Notes: a model not told the origin generated them from the sequence alone. DNA of 64,000 nt from Rhodohalobacter sp. SW132 (GCF_003390325.1 NZ_QUOK01000006.1:124001-188000); one strand, 5' to 3'; counted from the first letter of the stretch, positions 9,859 to 20,293 are shown. Translations and numbers: made by a program.

Positions 9859-12800
9859 ATGAAACTCTTTCTCAAGATTTTAGCCGGTATCCTCATCTTT
9901 TTTATCGTGCTGATCATCGGCCTGAATCTCTATTTTACCGATGATCGCCTCAAATCGATGATTTTACCACAGGTTCAGGAGACGGTTGGTACGGACGTGC
10001 AGGTCGAACGGATGTCGCTCACTTTTTTCAGAACGTTTCCGCAGTTCGGTGTTGAACTCGACACCTTTGTGCTTCCCGATCCCGACGGTGCACCCGTCGT
10101 TACATTTGATCAACTCCTGGTTGGCGTGGAGCTTTTTCCGCTGCTTCGTAATGAAGTTTCCATCTCTCAGCTGCGGATGAACCGTCCCGAGCTTTTTTAT
10201 CACGTGTATGAAGATGGCACCAGCAATATCGATTTTCTGCTGGAGCTTGCTGATGAAGAGGCAGATCCGGCTGAGGATGAGGACGGATATGCGATCACAA
10301 TTCCAAGGTTTACAATCGAATCGGGTGCCGTAAATTACAGGGATGATGCTGATACCACCCTCGTAACGCTTTCCGGCCTCGATGCAGATATTTCACTTCG
10401 GTTTGATGAGCTCATTGAAAGTATTGTGGATGCGGAACTGCAATCCCTTACGGCATCCGTTGGCGGCACCACCTATATCGATAACCTGGCAATGAGCCTG
10501 AACCAGACCTCCACGATTGATCTTGAAAACGAACTTCTCACCCTCACCGAAGGCGTCCTTTCCATCCGCGGACTCGGACTGAACCTTGCCGGAACGGTTT
10601 CGCAGTGGAGCAGTGAGGCTCCTATGCTCGATATTCAGTTTAATTCCAGTTCCGAAAACTTTGGTGAACTGCTTCGGCTGGCTCCTCCGGAATATGATGA
10701 ACAACTTGCCGGACTGGAAACCCGCGGCTCGCTCCAGCTCGAAGGTTCTGTTTCGGGCACGATGACCGAAGATGAACTTCCGCAGTTTGAGTTACTCCTG
10801 AACGTTGCCGATGGATATGTTCAAAATCCCGATCTGCCCCAGGCCATCGAAGATATCTTCATCTCCTTAACAGTAAATAACGAGCTTGCAACGCTGAGTG
10901 AATTCAACGCCCGCGCTGCCGACAATACTGTCACGGCATCCGGAACCGTTGAGCGTCCGCTTGATGATGACGCCGTATTCTCCATTGCTTTTGACGGGGA
11001 TGTAGACCTGGCAACCGTGAGCAGTTTCTATCCTATTGAAGAGTTTGGGATTGAGGATCTGAGCGGACTTTTAGCGGCGGATATGACCGCAAACGGACGA
11101 ATTGATCTTCCGGAAGAGGCTACCTTTTCAGGCAATTTTATTCTCACTGACGGTTCACTGAAATATATTGATGTACCCCGCCCCATTGAGCAGATTAACG
11201 CCAGAATTCAGGCCAGTCAGGAGCAGATTTTAATTGATGAATCGGGTTTCAGGGCCGCATCAAACCGGTTCCGGATGAACGGTTCGATAACCAATCCGCT
11301 CGATGAGGATACCCGGAGTGTTGATCTCTCAGCTGGATTGAATTTCGACCTCGCAACCATCAAGGAGTTTTACCCGATCGATGAGGATACCCTGGAACTG
11401 AGGGGGCAGCTTGATGCGGATGTTACCCTTCGCGGTACAGTGGACCCCGACCAGCCGGAACTTTTGCTGCAGCAAAGCACAATCCAGCTCCGGGATGGCT
11501 TTATTGCACATCAATCCATGGGGCAGCCGCTGGAGAATATCACTTTCGAAGCGGAAGCTTCGGGGACCGAGCTTTCCATAAGTACAGCACGCTTTACGAC
11601 CGGACAAAATTCCCTTTCCATGAACGGTACGGTGCGTCAGTATCTGAGTGATGATCCCGACTTAGATCTTACGATCGACGGTAACGCCGTTTTCAGCGAT
11701 ATCAGTAACTTTTATTCACTCGAACCTTGGATCCAGGAGCTGACCGGTGATGCCGTCATGAACCTGAATGTGCGGGGGCTGGCCGGAGATCCGCAGCAGC
11801 TTGCACTGAATGGCTCACTCGAAGTGAGCAATGTGAACGCAACCGGGGATTCTATCCCGCTGCCCATCACCGATCTGAATGGAATTTTAAATATCACTCC
11901 GGAGGAGATGAACCTCGAAGAGTTTGTGATGAACTACGGCTCATCCGATATCGGGCTGGAAGGAAGAGTCCGGAATTACCTCGGTTTTCTTGAAGAGAAT
12001 CACAACGATACATCCACCATGCCCTCGATTACCGGTTCGTACAGGAGTCAGCTTTTGGATATGGATGAAATGATCGACTGGGATGAGGAGGCCGATCCCA
12101 CTGAGCCGATTCCGATCGAGCTGCCCAATATTGTATCAGAGGTAACCGCACAGATCGACCGGCTGATCTTTTTCGGAATCTCCATCACCGACATTACCGG
12201 GTCAGGCCGAACCACACCTGACCAGATTATACTTGATGAAGCCGACGCCTCACTATTTGACGGAACAGCGACCGGCCGGATGGTCTGGAATGTGCCGGGA
12301 CCGGATCGAACAGACATCTCATTTGAGGGAAGTCTGGAAGGACTGACCGCCGAGGCTTTTTTCAGGGATACCGGCTTTTTAGGTGAAAACAGTACATTCC
12401 ATGAATATGTAAGCGGTGAATTCAGCACCGATATCTCCTATTTCACGGAGATGGATGAAACGGTAACTCCCGATCTGACCACAACAAATTCCAGCGGTAC
12501 TTTTGGGATGACCCGTGCACGTCTTCGCGGCCATCCAATCCAGGAGAGAGTCGCTGATTTGTTTAATGTGAGTGAATTCAGAAATCTCGCCCTGGACGAG
12601 TGGACCGCAACATTTTCGATTCAGGACACAGTTCTCACGTTTGAAGATTTCAGGCTGACAAGCGAAAACATTGGCCTGGAACTGGAGGGAACTCAGCATA
12701 TGATTACCGACCGGATCAATTTCCGGGCGACCATGCTGCTTCCGGAGCGATTCAAGCGGGGTATTGCAAGTGTAATTTCTGAACGAGCTGCCAATGCACT

Positions 12801-12957
12801 GCAAACAGAAGACGGAACCCTTGCCGTGCCGATTCTTATCACCGGAACAGCCTCGAATCCACAGGTTCGTCCGGATACCAGTGTCATTGAAGATATCATC
12901 CGTGATGCTGTCCGTGACGGCGCCGGCGATGTGCTGAGGCGTTTGTTTGGAGGGTAG
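9859..12957 (+). CDS. AsmA-like family protein (large periplasmic/outer-membrane biogenesis protein)
   Basis: A 1032-aa protein anchored by one N-terminal membrane helix (about residues 4-26), followed by the AsmA N-terminal block (the helix end, then VQETVGTDVQVERMSLTFFRTFPQ) and a very long beta-rich periplasmic part made of repeating GSL-type and RGxV-type strands. A C-terminal AsmA_2-like segment is present (about 880-1000, with FRATMLLPERF). AsmA/TamB/YhdP relatives form lipid-conducting or assembly bridges between inner and outer membrane; that role is inferred here from the family. It is about three times the length of minimal AsmA proteins. Monocistronic, with a hairpin terminator just downstream. 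Confidence 0.85.
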   Translation: MKLFLKILAGILIFFIVLIIGLNLYFTDDRLKSMILPQVQETVGTDVQVERMSLTFFRTFPQFGVELDTFVLPDPDGAPVVTFDQLLVGVELFPLLRNEVSISQLRMNRPELFYHVYEDGTSNIDFLLELADEEADPAEDEDGYAITIPRFTIESGAVNYRDDADTTLVTLSGLDADISLRFDELIESIVDAELQSLTASVGGTTYIDNLAMSLNQTSTIDLENELLTLTEGVLSIRGLGLNLAGTVSQWSSEAPMLDIQFNSSSENFGELLRLAPPEYDEQLAGLETRGSLQLEGSVSGTMTEDELPQFELLLNVADGYVQNPDLPQAIEDIFISLTVNNELATLSEFNARAADNTVTASGTVERPLDDDAVFSIAFDGDVDLATVSSFYPIEEFGIEDLSGLLAADMTANGRIDLPEEATFSGNFILTDGSLKYIDVPRPIEQINARIQASQEQILIDESGFRAASNRFRMNGSITNPLDEDTRSVDLSAGLNFDLATIKEFYPIDEDTLELRGQLDADVTLRGTVDPDQPELLLQQSTIQLRDGFIAHQSMGQPLENITFEAEASGTELSISTARFTTGQNSLSMNGTVRQYLSDDPDLDLTIDGNAVFSDISNFYSLEPWIQELTGDAVMNLNVRGLAGDPQQLALNGSLEVSNVNATGDSIPLPITDLNGILNITPEEMNLEEFVMNYGSSDIGLEGRVRNYLGFLEENHNDTSTMPSITGSYRSQLLDMDEMIDWDEEADPTEPIPIELPNIVSEVTAQIDRLIFFGISITDITGSGRTTPDQIILDEADASLFDGTATGRMVWNVPGPDRTDISFEGSLEGLTAEAFFRDTGFLGENSTFHEYVSGEFSTDISYFTEMDETVTPDLTTTNSSGTFGMTRARLRGHPIQERVADLFNVSEFRNLALDEWTATFSIQDTVLTFEDFRLTSENIGLELEGTQHMITDRINFRATMLLPERFKRGIASVISERAANALQTEDGTLAVPILITGTASNPQVRPDTSVIEDIIRDAVRDGAGDVLRRLFGG

Positions 12958-12967
12958 AATTTTATAA

Positions 12968-12990
12968 TGGGAGGCTCAATCAGCCTCCCA
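12968..12990 (+). terminator. Hairpin terminator after the AsmA-like gene
   Basis: A perfect 9-bp stem (TGGGAGGCT / AGCCTCCCA) with a 5-base loop lies 10 bases after the stop codon and is followed by ATTTTAT. The T-run is short, so efficiency is uncertain. Confidence 0.75.
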
Positions 12991-13123
12991 ATTTTATCCC
13001 TGTATCCGATATTATGATGGCTAATCTCATCCTGATTATTCTCCTAAAATCTTGCATCGATTACCTCAGAACTTTCCCTTCTGCTTTTGTATTTTAGGTC
13101 TTCAATTTTAATCAATCCGCTAT

Positions 13124-14149
13124 ATGAACAGCAGTAATCATCTGACCTGGGGGCCAAGCCCCGAAATTTTCACCATTCCCGAATTTTATCTCCCCTTTTC
13201 AGTATCCATATTCGGCCTGATTTTAACCGCAATTCTCTTCTACCTTGGCTGGCAGAAAATAAAACCGCCAAAAGGCGAACATATGGAGGAGCCCTGGAAA
13301 GGTTGGGCGCTTGGTGCCGTAGCCTTTATCGTGGGGCAAATTCCGTTTCTTTTTATCGGCTCGCCCACACTTGATACCATCGGGCCGCTTGAACCGCGAT
13401 GGTACGGCCTGTTGTTTGCTTCTGCGTTTATTTTCGGGTACATGATAACCTACCGGATGTTCAGCATTGCAGGGCGTTCGCAGGAGGATATGGACCGTCT
13501 GCTGATCTATGTGCTGATTGCCACCGTCATTGGGGCACGGCTGGGGCACGTTATCTTTTACGATCTCGACTATTACATGCGAAATATTCACCTGGTTCCA
13601 CAGGTATGGACCGGCGGACTTGCCAGTCACGGCGCCGCTATTGGAATTATTATTGCGATGTATCTTTACGTTAAAAAAACACCCGGCATGACCTTTTTCT
13701 GGCTGGCCGATCGCGTAGTGCCTGCCGTTGCGATTGGCGGAATGTTCATCCGGATCGGAAATTTTATGAACTCCGAAATCCTGGGGAAAGCCTCCGATCT
13801 TCCGTGGGCCGTCATTTTTGAAGTATCCCCTCATCTGACAGCAACGGAACGGGCCATCCCGCGCCATCCTTCCATGCTTTATGAAGCTCTTCTCTGCCTT
13901 GTTGTGTTAGGTGTGCTCTGGTCGATTTATAAGAAATATCAAAACAGACCCCCTGAAGGTTCACTCTTTGCCACATTTCTTGTGATGCTCTTTACCGGTC
14001 GATTTCTGATCGAATTCACCAAACTTGCCCACTCCGATATTGAAGCAACCTGGACGCTGAATATGGGGCAATGGCTCAGTATTCCGCTCGTAGCTTATGG
14101 AATCTGGGTGCTTGTGAAGCAGGTGAATTGGAGTAAGCAGGGAAAGTAG
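13124..14149 (+). CDS. lgt: Prolipoprotein diacylglyceryl transferase Lgt
   Basis: Lgt attaches diacylglycerol from phosphatidylglycerol to the lipobox cysteine of prolipoproteins in the inner membrane; the many lipoproteins in this window depend on it. The 341-aa protein has seven or more membrane segments and family landmarks GGLASHGAAIG, RIGNFMNSE and RHPSMLYE, the last with the conserved HPS-Q/M-LYE arrangement. It is about 50-70 residues longer than typical bacterial Lgt, mostly as N-terminal extra sequence before YGLLFASAF. It ends convergent to the porin gene, separated by a bidirectional hairpin. Confidence 0.93.
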   Translation: MNSSNHLTWGPSPEIFTIPEFYLPFSVSIFGLILTAILFYLGWQKIKPPKGEHMEEPWKGWALGAVAFIVGQIPFLFIGSPTLDTIGPLEPRWYGLLFASAFIFGYMITYRMFSIAGRSQEDMDRLLIYVLIATVIGARLGHVIFYDLDYYMRNIHLVPQVWTGGLASHGAAIGIIIAMYLYVKKTPGMTFFWLADRVVPAVAIGGMFIRIGNFMNSEILGKASDLPWAVIFEVSPHLTATERAIPRHPSMLYEALLCLVVLGVLWSIYKKYQNRPPEGSLFATFLVMLFTGRFLIEFTKLAHSDIEATWTLNMGQWLSIPLVAYGIWVLVKQVNWSKQGK

Positions 14150-14180
14150 GTGTGAGATATGAGGCAATTGATATAAGAGA

Positions 14181-14209
14181 AGGGAAAAGTGAGAAGTGAG
14201 AAGTGAGAT
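14181..14209 (+). repeat. Purine-rich heptamer tract (GGGAAAA/GTGAGAA units)
   Basis: Units GGGAAAA, GTGAGAA, GTGAGAA, GTGAGAT run head to tail just after lgt. The same unit family, reversed, appears at 63672-63719, and related tracts follow the stop codons near 16934 and 20294. The last units merge into the left arm of the hairpin terminator. Confidence 0.65.
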
Positions 14210-14231
14210 TTTGTCTCAAATCTCACTTCTC
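14198..14231. terminator. Bidirectional hairpin between lgt and the porin gene
   Basis: A perfect 14-bp inverted repeat (left arm 14198-14211, right arm 14218-14231) with a 6-base loop separates two convergent genes. The arms contain TTT and AAA near the loop rather than after the stem, so it may act as a structural barrier or mRNA 3'-end stabiliser as much as a classical terminator. Confidence 0.75.
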
Positions 14232-14249
14232 TTGTCTTAATTCTCCTGC

Positions 14250-15275
14250 CTAAAACTGGAACTGAAAGTTTGCAGCAAGTCCGAAGCTTTCATCACCGTC
14301 TCCAGTCAAACCAAGCGCATTTAGCTGAACGCTGATCAACGAAGTTACCTGGCGGTTCCAGCCCAGAATAAACAACTGGGTAGACGAATCGATTTCGTTA
14401 TATCCGATATGATCCACACGTGCAAGCAGTTCATCTCTGTCCGTTACTTTGTTACCGATCGTTACATACGCACCGGTGATGGTTTCATCACCCACACCCG
14501 GGGTATCAAAGGAGGTCATCAACAGTTCTGCAGCGCCAAACCAGCTTTCGCTGTCGTACTTGGCAAACGCGCCGTAAATCAGACGGTCTTCCCTGGAAGT
14601 GAGTCCCGAATTGCCAACTGAGGCACCCTGAGTAGTGTTTAATGCACCATTCGCACCCCAATAGAGTGACCGGTTGTTGCCCATATCCACGTTGTATCCA
14701 AATTTTGCGAGATACATAAACCGATCATCATTGTTCAGGCTGTATCCCGTTCCGTTAAATATCGCTATGTTGTAATCGAAATTATCAAAATTACCGGATG
14801 CGGAGACCCCGACCTCTCGTGTATTCAGCATCACACCAATCAGCCGTGCACGGCTTATAAAATCGGTACGGCCGGGATTAGGTGCCAGGTCGAGCCCGAT
14901 ATCCGGCTTCTGAAGACCGGATTTGATGTAGAATTGTTCAGATGACCTGTAACCCACTGCCGCATCTACCACGCTTGATGTTCGGCGAAAATCCATCTGC
15001 AGAACATAATCAAAGCCGCCGTCAATGGCCCCGCCAAATCGCAAACGGGTAGCGCCAAGTCCGAATCGCCGGCCGCCGTTGAAACCATCGTCAGTCAGTG
15101 AAAAATTTGCGGTTGATTGAAGAAGAAGCCCAACATTAAACGGTTCGCTTTTTAGCAGATTCTGCATTTCGTTTGTTAATGGTTCCTGATCCTGGGCCTG
15201 TACCGTTCCAAACGACAAAACCATTACCAGGATGAATAAAATTATACCACGCATGCTATTTTGTATCATGATCAC
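14250..15275 (-). CDS. Outer-membrane porin of the phosphate-selective OprO/OprP type
   Basis: A 341-aa beta-barrel protein. A signal peptide is clear from the internal Met at residue 8 (MRGIILFILVMVLSFG, cleavage after VQA), so the true start may be 15254 rather than 15275. The mature part shows alternating amphipathic strands, many aromatic/Gly turns and a final FQFQF strand typical of outer-membrane insertion. The pattern FDYVLQMDFRR...DAAVGYR and the later REVGVSASG resemble the OprO/P porin family. Selectivity for phosphate cannot be read from the sequence; no pho genes are nearby. Confidence 0.75.
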   Translation of the reverse strand: MIMIQNSMRGIILFILVMVLSFGTVQAQDQEPLTNEMQNLLKSEPFNVGLLLQSTANFSLTDDGFNGGRRFGLGATRLRFGGAIDGGFDYVLQMDFRRTSSVVDAAVGYRSSEQFYIKSGLQKPDIGLDLAPNPGRTDFISRARLIGVMLNTREVGVSASGNFDNFDYNIAIFNGTGYSLNNDDRFMYLAKFGYNVDMGNNRSLYWGANGALNTTQGASVGNSGLTSREDRLIYGAFAKYDSESWFGAAELLMTSFDTPGVGDETITGAYVTIGNKVTDRDELLARVDHIGYNEIDSSTQLFILGWNRQVTSLISVQLNALGLTGDGDESFGLAANFQFQF

Positions 15276-15519
15276 ATTTGCTTTTAGATAACCGGTATTT
15301 CTTCCGGTTAATTTAGTTTTATTTAAAGTAGAAGATCCCTTCCGGGAACTTCATTTGATAGCTCCGATTACTGATATCCATATCTAAACATTGGCGCCAA
15401 TATAGCCATGAATGAAGAAGATCTCAGGAAAAAAGGAAAATTGATCTACAATTAGATTCTGTAATGAGTGTATCGTACCTTTGGTCAAATTTCTTAACCT
15501 GTTGAGCAGAGTAAATCCT

Positions 15520-16926
15520 ATGAAGAAAATCTCCTTTGGAACAGATGGCTGGCGCGCCATTATCGCTGATGATTACACATTCGAAAACCTGACCATCGTT
15601 GCACAGGCAACTGCGCGCTGGATCACCGAGGAAAACATCACCTCAAACGGCGTAGTTATCGGCTACGATGCCCGTTTTATGGGGCGTGAGTTTGCCGAGC
15701 ATACCGCCGCCGTTTTTTGTGCGATGGAAGTGCCGGTTCGCCTCTCTTCGTCCATCTCCCCCACGCCGGCAATAAGCTGGGCTGCAAAACATTACGATGC
15801 CGTAGGAATTGTGATTACTGCCAGCCATAATCCACCCAATTATAACGGGTTTAAAATTAAAGCTCCGTTTGGAGGATCGGCAACTCCGGATCAGATTGCA
15901 GGCGTTGAATCCCGTCTTTATCAGGAGGAATCAGTTCCGAATATTCCATCGTTCAAAAGCTGTCTGAAAGCCGGCATTATCCGTGAAATTACGGTGACTG
16001 AGCAGTACCTGAATGTACTTCGGGAAAAAATTGATATTGAAGCTATAAAAAAGAGCGGCATCCGAATTGGCCATGATCCAATGTTTGGATCGGGGATGGG
16101 AGCAATCAAAAAACTACTCGGCGAGCAGGTATTTGAACTCCACGGAGAGGTGAATCCATCGTTCAAGGGAATTCCGCCTGAACCGATCGAAAAAAATCTG
16201 GCGGAGTTTTCTGAGTTCATTCCCAAGAACAACTGCCAGATAGGGATTGCAAATGACGGCGATGCAGACCGGATTGCATTGTTTGATGAAAACGGCACAT
16301 TTGTAGATTCTCATCGCATTCTGAGTCTGCTCGTCAAATATCTCCACAAAGAAAAAGGACTTTCAGGCACCATCGTTAAAACATTTTCAACTACGGATAT
16401 GCTCAACAAACAGGCCAGCGAATACGGCCTGCCGATTGAAGTAACCCCGATCGGTTTTAAATATATTGCCGAGCTTATTGTGAACGGAGATGTGATTGTG
16501 GGCGGTGAAGAATCGGGCGGACTTTCCGTGAAAGGGCATCTCCCGGAGCGGGACGGACTTTACATCGGCCTGCTGATGACCGAAATGATGGTAAAATCAG
16601 GAAAAAAACTGAGCGAGCTGGTGCAGGAGCTGTTTGATGAATTTGGTGATCACGCCTACTATCGCAATGATCTTCACACCGAAGAATCCAAAAAACAGGC
16701 AATGATTAAACATTGCAAAGATAAGAAACTCACCAAAATTGACGGAAAGAACGTAACTGAATGGCAGTTTACGGACGGCATCAAACAGATTTTGGAAGAT
16801 GGATCCTGGCTGCTGGTTCGTCCTTCAGGCACAGAGCCGGTACTCCGAATCTACGCGGAAGCGCCTTCGGCTGAACAGGCAAAAGCAATGGTTGAGGATG
16901 TGACGCAGATGGTGGATCAGTTTTAG
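15520..16926 (+). CDS. Phosphoglucomutase/phosphomannomutase family protein
   Basis: An alpha-D-phosphohexomutase interconverting hexose 1- and 6-phosphates. I place the start at the ATG at 15520 (MKKISFGTDGWR), giving 468 aa; an upstream in-frame TTG at 15481 only adds unlike residues. Motifs: catalytic phosphoserine loop ITAS102HNP, metal-binding D246-G-D248-A-D250-R, sugar specificity loop GGEESGG, and phosphate-binding R434-P-S-G-T-E-P. The short TDGWR N-terminus is typical of the archaeal/Bacteroidota-type PGM/PMM group. Substrate (glucose or mannose) is not decidable by eye. Confidence 0.93.
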   Translation: MKKISFGTDGWRAIIADDYTFENLTIVAQATARWITEENITSNGVVIGYDARFMGREFAEHTAAVFCAMEVPVRLSSSISPTPAISWAAKHYDAVGIVITASHNPPNYNGFKIKAPFGGSATPDQIAGVESRLYQEESVPNIPSFKSCLKAGIIREITVTEQYLNVLREKIDIEAIKKSGIRIGHDPMFGSGMGAIKKLLGEQVFELHGEVNPSFKGIPPEPIEKNLAEFSEFIPKNNCQIGIANDGDADRIALFDENGTFVDSHRILSLLVKYLHKEKGLSGTIVKTFSTTDMLNKQASEYGLPIEVTPIGFKYIAELIVNGDVIVGGEESGGLSVKGHLPERDGLYIGLLMTEMMVKSGKKLSELVQELFDEFGDHAYYRNDLHTEESKKQAMIKHCKDKKLTKIDGKNVTEWQFTDGIKQILEDGSWLLVRPSGTEPVLRIYAEAPSAEQAKAMVEDVTQMVDQF

Positions 16927-17683
16927 TTCGTGAGTGAAAAAGTGAAAAAGAAAAAGTTTTGACTAAGCCAATGCTCCGTTGAGTAAGTAATATTTTAGAA
17001 GGGATTAGACGGGAGGCAGATGACGGAGGCCCGGATTTTGGTGATTGCTCGTGCCGTTGTAACAGACTCCTGAATTCGACTTAAGGATAATCAAAGATTG
17101 TGCTGGATAACTTTGGGCAAATGCATCTGAGATCACTTTTTGATAGATCAGCTTTTCTCAACAATTTTCGATGAAATTGACTCTTTTAACACCCTTGCTT
17201 ATCAGCGCGCATAAACTGCCAGGTAAATAATTGCTTCTCATTCTTACCTGATTGCCATCGATGTATTGATCAAACAGGTCATGAAACTAATCATGATTAG
17301 ATATCTCTAATAAAATAATAGCCTGCTATTAAATTGATTAAAATAGAATGTTGCATTAATTGTTTATGAAAACACATTATACAGGTATTGTATTAAAATG
17401 ACTGTAACCGAAATTGCATCAAATTTCGCGTTGAAACATCGACTTTTGCAATATTAATTTCTGACTAACAATTTAATGAATCAGATATAGTGTTAATCAT
17501 ATCTAAATCATAAAACAGGGTTTAAGATACCCTCAGTTACTGTTTTCTCACTGATATTTAGCTACACAACTCTGGATTTAAACCATAAATGAAACCTTCT
17601 TTTTTGTTGAGATTTATCTCTTCGAAAAAAATTCAACGAGCGATGCAATAGTACTCAGTTTTTAAATATGTGGTGTAAAGGCC
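16927..17683. other. AT-rich intergenic stretch, 757 bp, with degenerate purine repeats at its start
   Basis: The first ~110 bases continue the purine-rich repeat theme: GTGAAAAA twice from 16934, then an AGAAGGGATTAGACGGGAGG segment from about 16997 whose start and end resemble the tract after the next gene (20309-20336). The remaining ~600 bases are strongly AT-rich with no convincing ORF, RNA fold or known repeat. Promoter elements for the lipoprotein gene at 17684 presumably lie at its right end. Confidence 0.5.
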
Positions 17684-20293
17684 ATGAAAAAATTCCAGAT
17701 TACTCTCCTGATATTTGCCCTGGCTATTTCTATGGGGTGCGATTCAGGTCCATCATCATTTGAGGATTCAATCCCTGTTTACTCATTGGAAACCACTTTA
17801 ATTCCGGAAGGGAGTGGCTCCGTACATCCATCTGGCGGAGAATATTCCTCTCGCGACAGAATTGAAATTGAAGCACAACCTGCAGAAGGCTTTGTTTTTT
17901 TGAAATGGGATGGCGACATCACAGGCAACATCAATCCCGAATTACTTTTATTTGATTCAGATAAAAATGTGAGGGCTCACTTCACTGAAAGAGATTATAC
18001 CCTGAATATTGAAATTAGCGGAGAGGGTTTTATACGGGAGACAGTTATAGAAGCTGGTTCAGATGCTAACGAAGACTCTTTGAGCACATCCGGCAGGAAA
18101 GTACGATTGGAAGCCGTAGCTGCAGAAGACTGGATTTTTGATCATTGGGAAGGGGATTTAACGGGTACTGAAAATCCCGAACTAATTTCTGTTGACGAAG
18201 AAAAGAGTATTACTGCTGTTTTTGATCGAAGCTTGTCCAATGGCTACACAATAACAATCAATACCGAAGGTGAAGGTACGGTAGAGAGAGATCCTAACAG
18301 AGATAATTTTGTTGATGGAGATGTAGTCTTATTGACAGCTTTACCCGAGTCTGGCTGGACATTTTTTGAATGGCAGGGTGATTTATCAGGGGATCAACCA
18401 TCACAGGAAATCACTATTTCAGATAACGTTGAAGCAACTGCCATTTTCCGTGAATTTACCAGTCCTCTACTCAATATAACTGAGCAACCCTCTACAGGTG
18501 AAGCAGGCAGCAGAATTTCACCATATCCTGCAGTGAAATTAACAGACAATCTGGGTGATCCTGTTCAAGAGGCGACAATTCATGTCTCATTAAACCAACA
18601 CTCTTTTAACTCCCCGAGTACAACTGAAGTCATAACTGACGAGAATGGTATAGCCACTTTTGATAATCTCATCATAGAAAGGGCTTCAAGCGATTACAGC
18701 CTTTCTTTCAGCACTGATGATTCCGATGTTCAAACAACACATTCAAATTCATTTGAAATAGTTGCAGCAGAAGCTGATCCTCAAACGAGCAGAGCCGAGA
18801 TTAATGAAGAAGGTTCAGTTGGAGAATCAGTAGATATTACGATCATATTAGAAGATAGTTTTGGAAATAAAGTTAAAGATGCCGCCAATAGTCTTTCGGT
18901 TGAAGTAAGTGGTGTCAATAGTGCAACACCTTCGGTATCTGAGGCTGGAGATGGCCGTTACGAGACAAGTTACACACCCTCTCACTCAGGTACTGATTTG
19001 GTATCTGTAAGGCTCAATGGAAATCAATTATCAGATAGTCCTTATTCCATTGATATTCGTGCCGGATCCCCTTCAGAAATTATTATTACTCAGCAACCAG
19101 GGAACGTCACTGCCGGCTCTGCAATATCCTCTGCTCCGGCTGTACGTGTAGTTGATGGTTTTGGGAACGCACTTGAAGATGTAGATGTGCTTGTTAGATT
19201 GAACGAAAATACATTTAGCGGTTCCAGCTCTACAACCGCAGTTACGAACAGCAGCGGGGTAGCGCAATTTAGTAATTTGATCATTTATACAGCTGGGTCA
19301 GATTATGCTCTGATATTTCAGATTGATGACTTGCGTACAACCTCAAATTCGTTCGACGTGCTGGCTGCATCAGCTGATATGTCCACGAGCAGTGCAGATG
19401 TACCCAATGGAACTACCGGTGAGGAAACCACGATTACGATTACCCTGCTTGATCGCTTTGAAAATGCCATTTCTGGCGCAGAAGATGATCTTTCTGTCGA
19501 CGTCAGAAGAACAAATCTGAGAAATCTATCTGTCGATTCATCGGAAAATGCAGGAGTATACTTTGCAATATATGTACCGGTTAGCAAAGGATCTGACCAG
19601 GTAAACGCCTGGTTCAACGGGGCACGTTTAGGTGAGAGCCCCTACACAAGCATCGTATCTCCAGCAGAGGCCAGTCCATTTAATTCCTCCGTTACAGCTT
19701 CACCGGAAGTCCTTCAATCGGGTGAAACATCCGTAGTGACAGTTGAATTACGAGATGACTATGGAAACCCAATCGGTGGATTAGAAAATGTAGATTTTAA
19801 TATAAATCTGGACGGAAATGCATCTGCCGGGTCAATCACTGAATCATCAACTCCCGGAACATACAGCTTTAACATATCAAGTATCTCTGTAGGTGTTGTA
19901 GCAGTAAGTATCTCAGCAAATGGAGTTTTACTTGATGATTCTCCGGTCATCACATTTGAACCTGGTAATCCCAGTGAAATGACTATAGTGGTTGAACCTG
20001 AAGATTCCCGAAGCGGGCAACCTATTGAAGGCCCGCCAACCGTTCGTGTCACTGACACGTATGGCCATAACATACCTGGTGTAATAGTTAGGGTACGGGA
20101 ACTTGGAGGAAATGAATTTTCGAGTGGAAATCTCGAAGTAGCTACGAATCAGTCAGGTCTCGCTGTTTTCGATGATCTTGTAATCGAAACGAACATAAGG
20201 TGGTTTAACCTCGTTTTTTCGGTTGATGGCATTCGGGACGAAGTTTCTGACCGCTTCCGTGTATCTTCCGTTAACAGAAGTTCCGGAAATTAG
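17684..20293 (+). CDS. Surface lipoprotein built of InlB B-type repeats and Ig-like/filamin-like domains
   Basis: 869 aa, with a lipoprotein signal peptide and lipobox ending at Cys19 (ISMGC). Residues about 33-257 hold three divergent InlB B-repeat-like modules, each ending in a Trp-x-GD(I/L)(T/S)G motif and an AxF strand (KWDGDITG, HWEGDLTG, EWQGDLSG). Residues about 260-865 alternate two Ig-like types: one opening with QP...AG and carrying (V/L)xDxxGxx(V/L) and GxAxFxxL, and one resembling filamin/invasin repeats (LEDSFGN, YETSYTPS, SDSPY). The order is A-B-A-B-B-A. No type IX secretion tail is seen. Adhesion or matrix interaction is inferred from domain type only. Monocistronic. Confidence 0.75.
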   Translation: MKKFQITLLIFALAISMGCDSGPSSFEDSIPVYSLETTLIPEGSGSVHPSGGEYSSRDRIEIEAQPAEGFVFLKWDGDITGNINPELLLFDSDKNVRAHFTERDYTLNIEISGEGFIRETVIEAGSDANEDSLSTSGRKVRLEAVAAEDWIFDHWEGDLTGTENPELISVDEEKSITAVFDRSLSNGYTITINTEGEGTVERDPNRDNFVDGDVVLLTALPESGWTFFEWQGDLSGDQPSQEITISDNVEATAIFREFTSPLLNITEQPSTGEAGSRISPYPAVKLTDNLGDPVQEATIHVSLNQHSFNSPSTTEVITDENGIATFDNLIIERASSDYSLSFSTDDSDVQTTHSNSFEIVAAEADPQTSRAEINEEGSVGESVDITIILEDSFGNKVKDAANSLSVEVSGVNSATPSVSEAGDGRYETSYTPSHSGTDLVSVRLNGNQLSDSPYSIDIRAGSPSEIIITQQPGNVTAGSAISSAPAVRVVDGFGNALEDVDVLVRLNENTFSGSSSTTAVTNSSGVAQFSNLIIYTAGSDYALIFQIDDLRTTSNSFDVLAASADMSTSSADVPNGTTGEETTITITLLDRFENAISGAEDDLSVDVRRTNLRNLSVDSSENAGVYFAIYVPVSKGSDQVNAWFNGARLGESPYTSIVSPAEASPFNSSVTASPEVLQSGETSVVTVELRDDYGNPIGGLENVDFNINLDGNASAGSITESSTPGTYSFNISSISVGVVAVSISANGVLLDDSPVITFEPGNPSEMTIVVEPEDSRSGQPIEGPPTVRVTDTYGHNIPGVIVRVRELGGNEFSSGNLEVATNQSGLAVFDDLVIETNIRWFNLVFSVDGIRDEVSDRFRVSSVNRSSGN

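Noticed and set aside
13223-13867. 214-aa minus-strand frame
   Set aside because: Lies wholly antisense to lgt, whose motifs are secure; a shadow of biased codon use.
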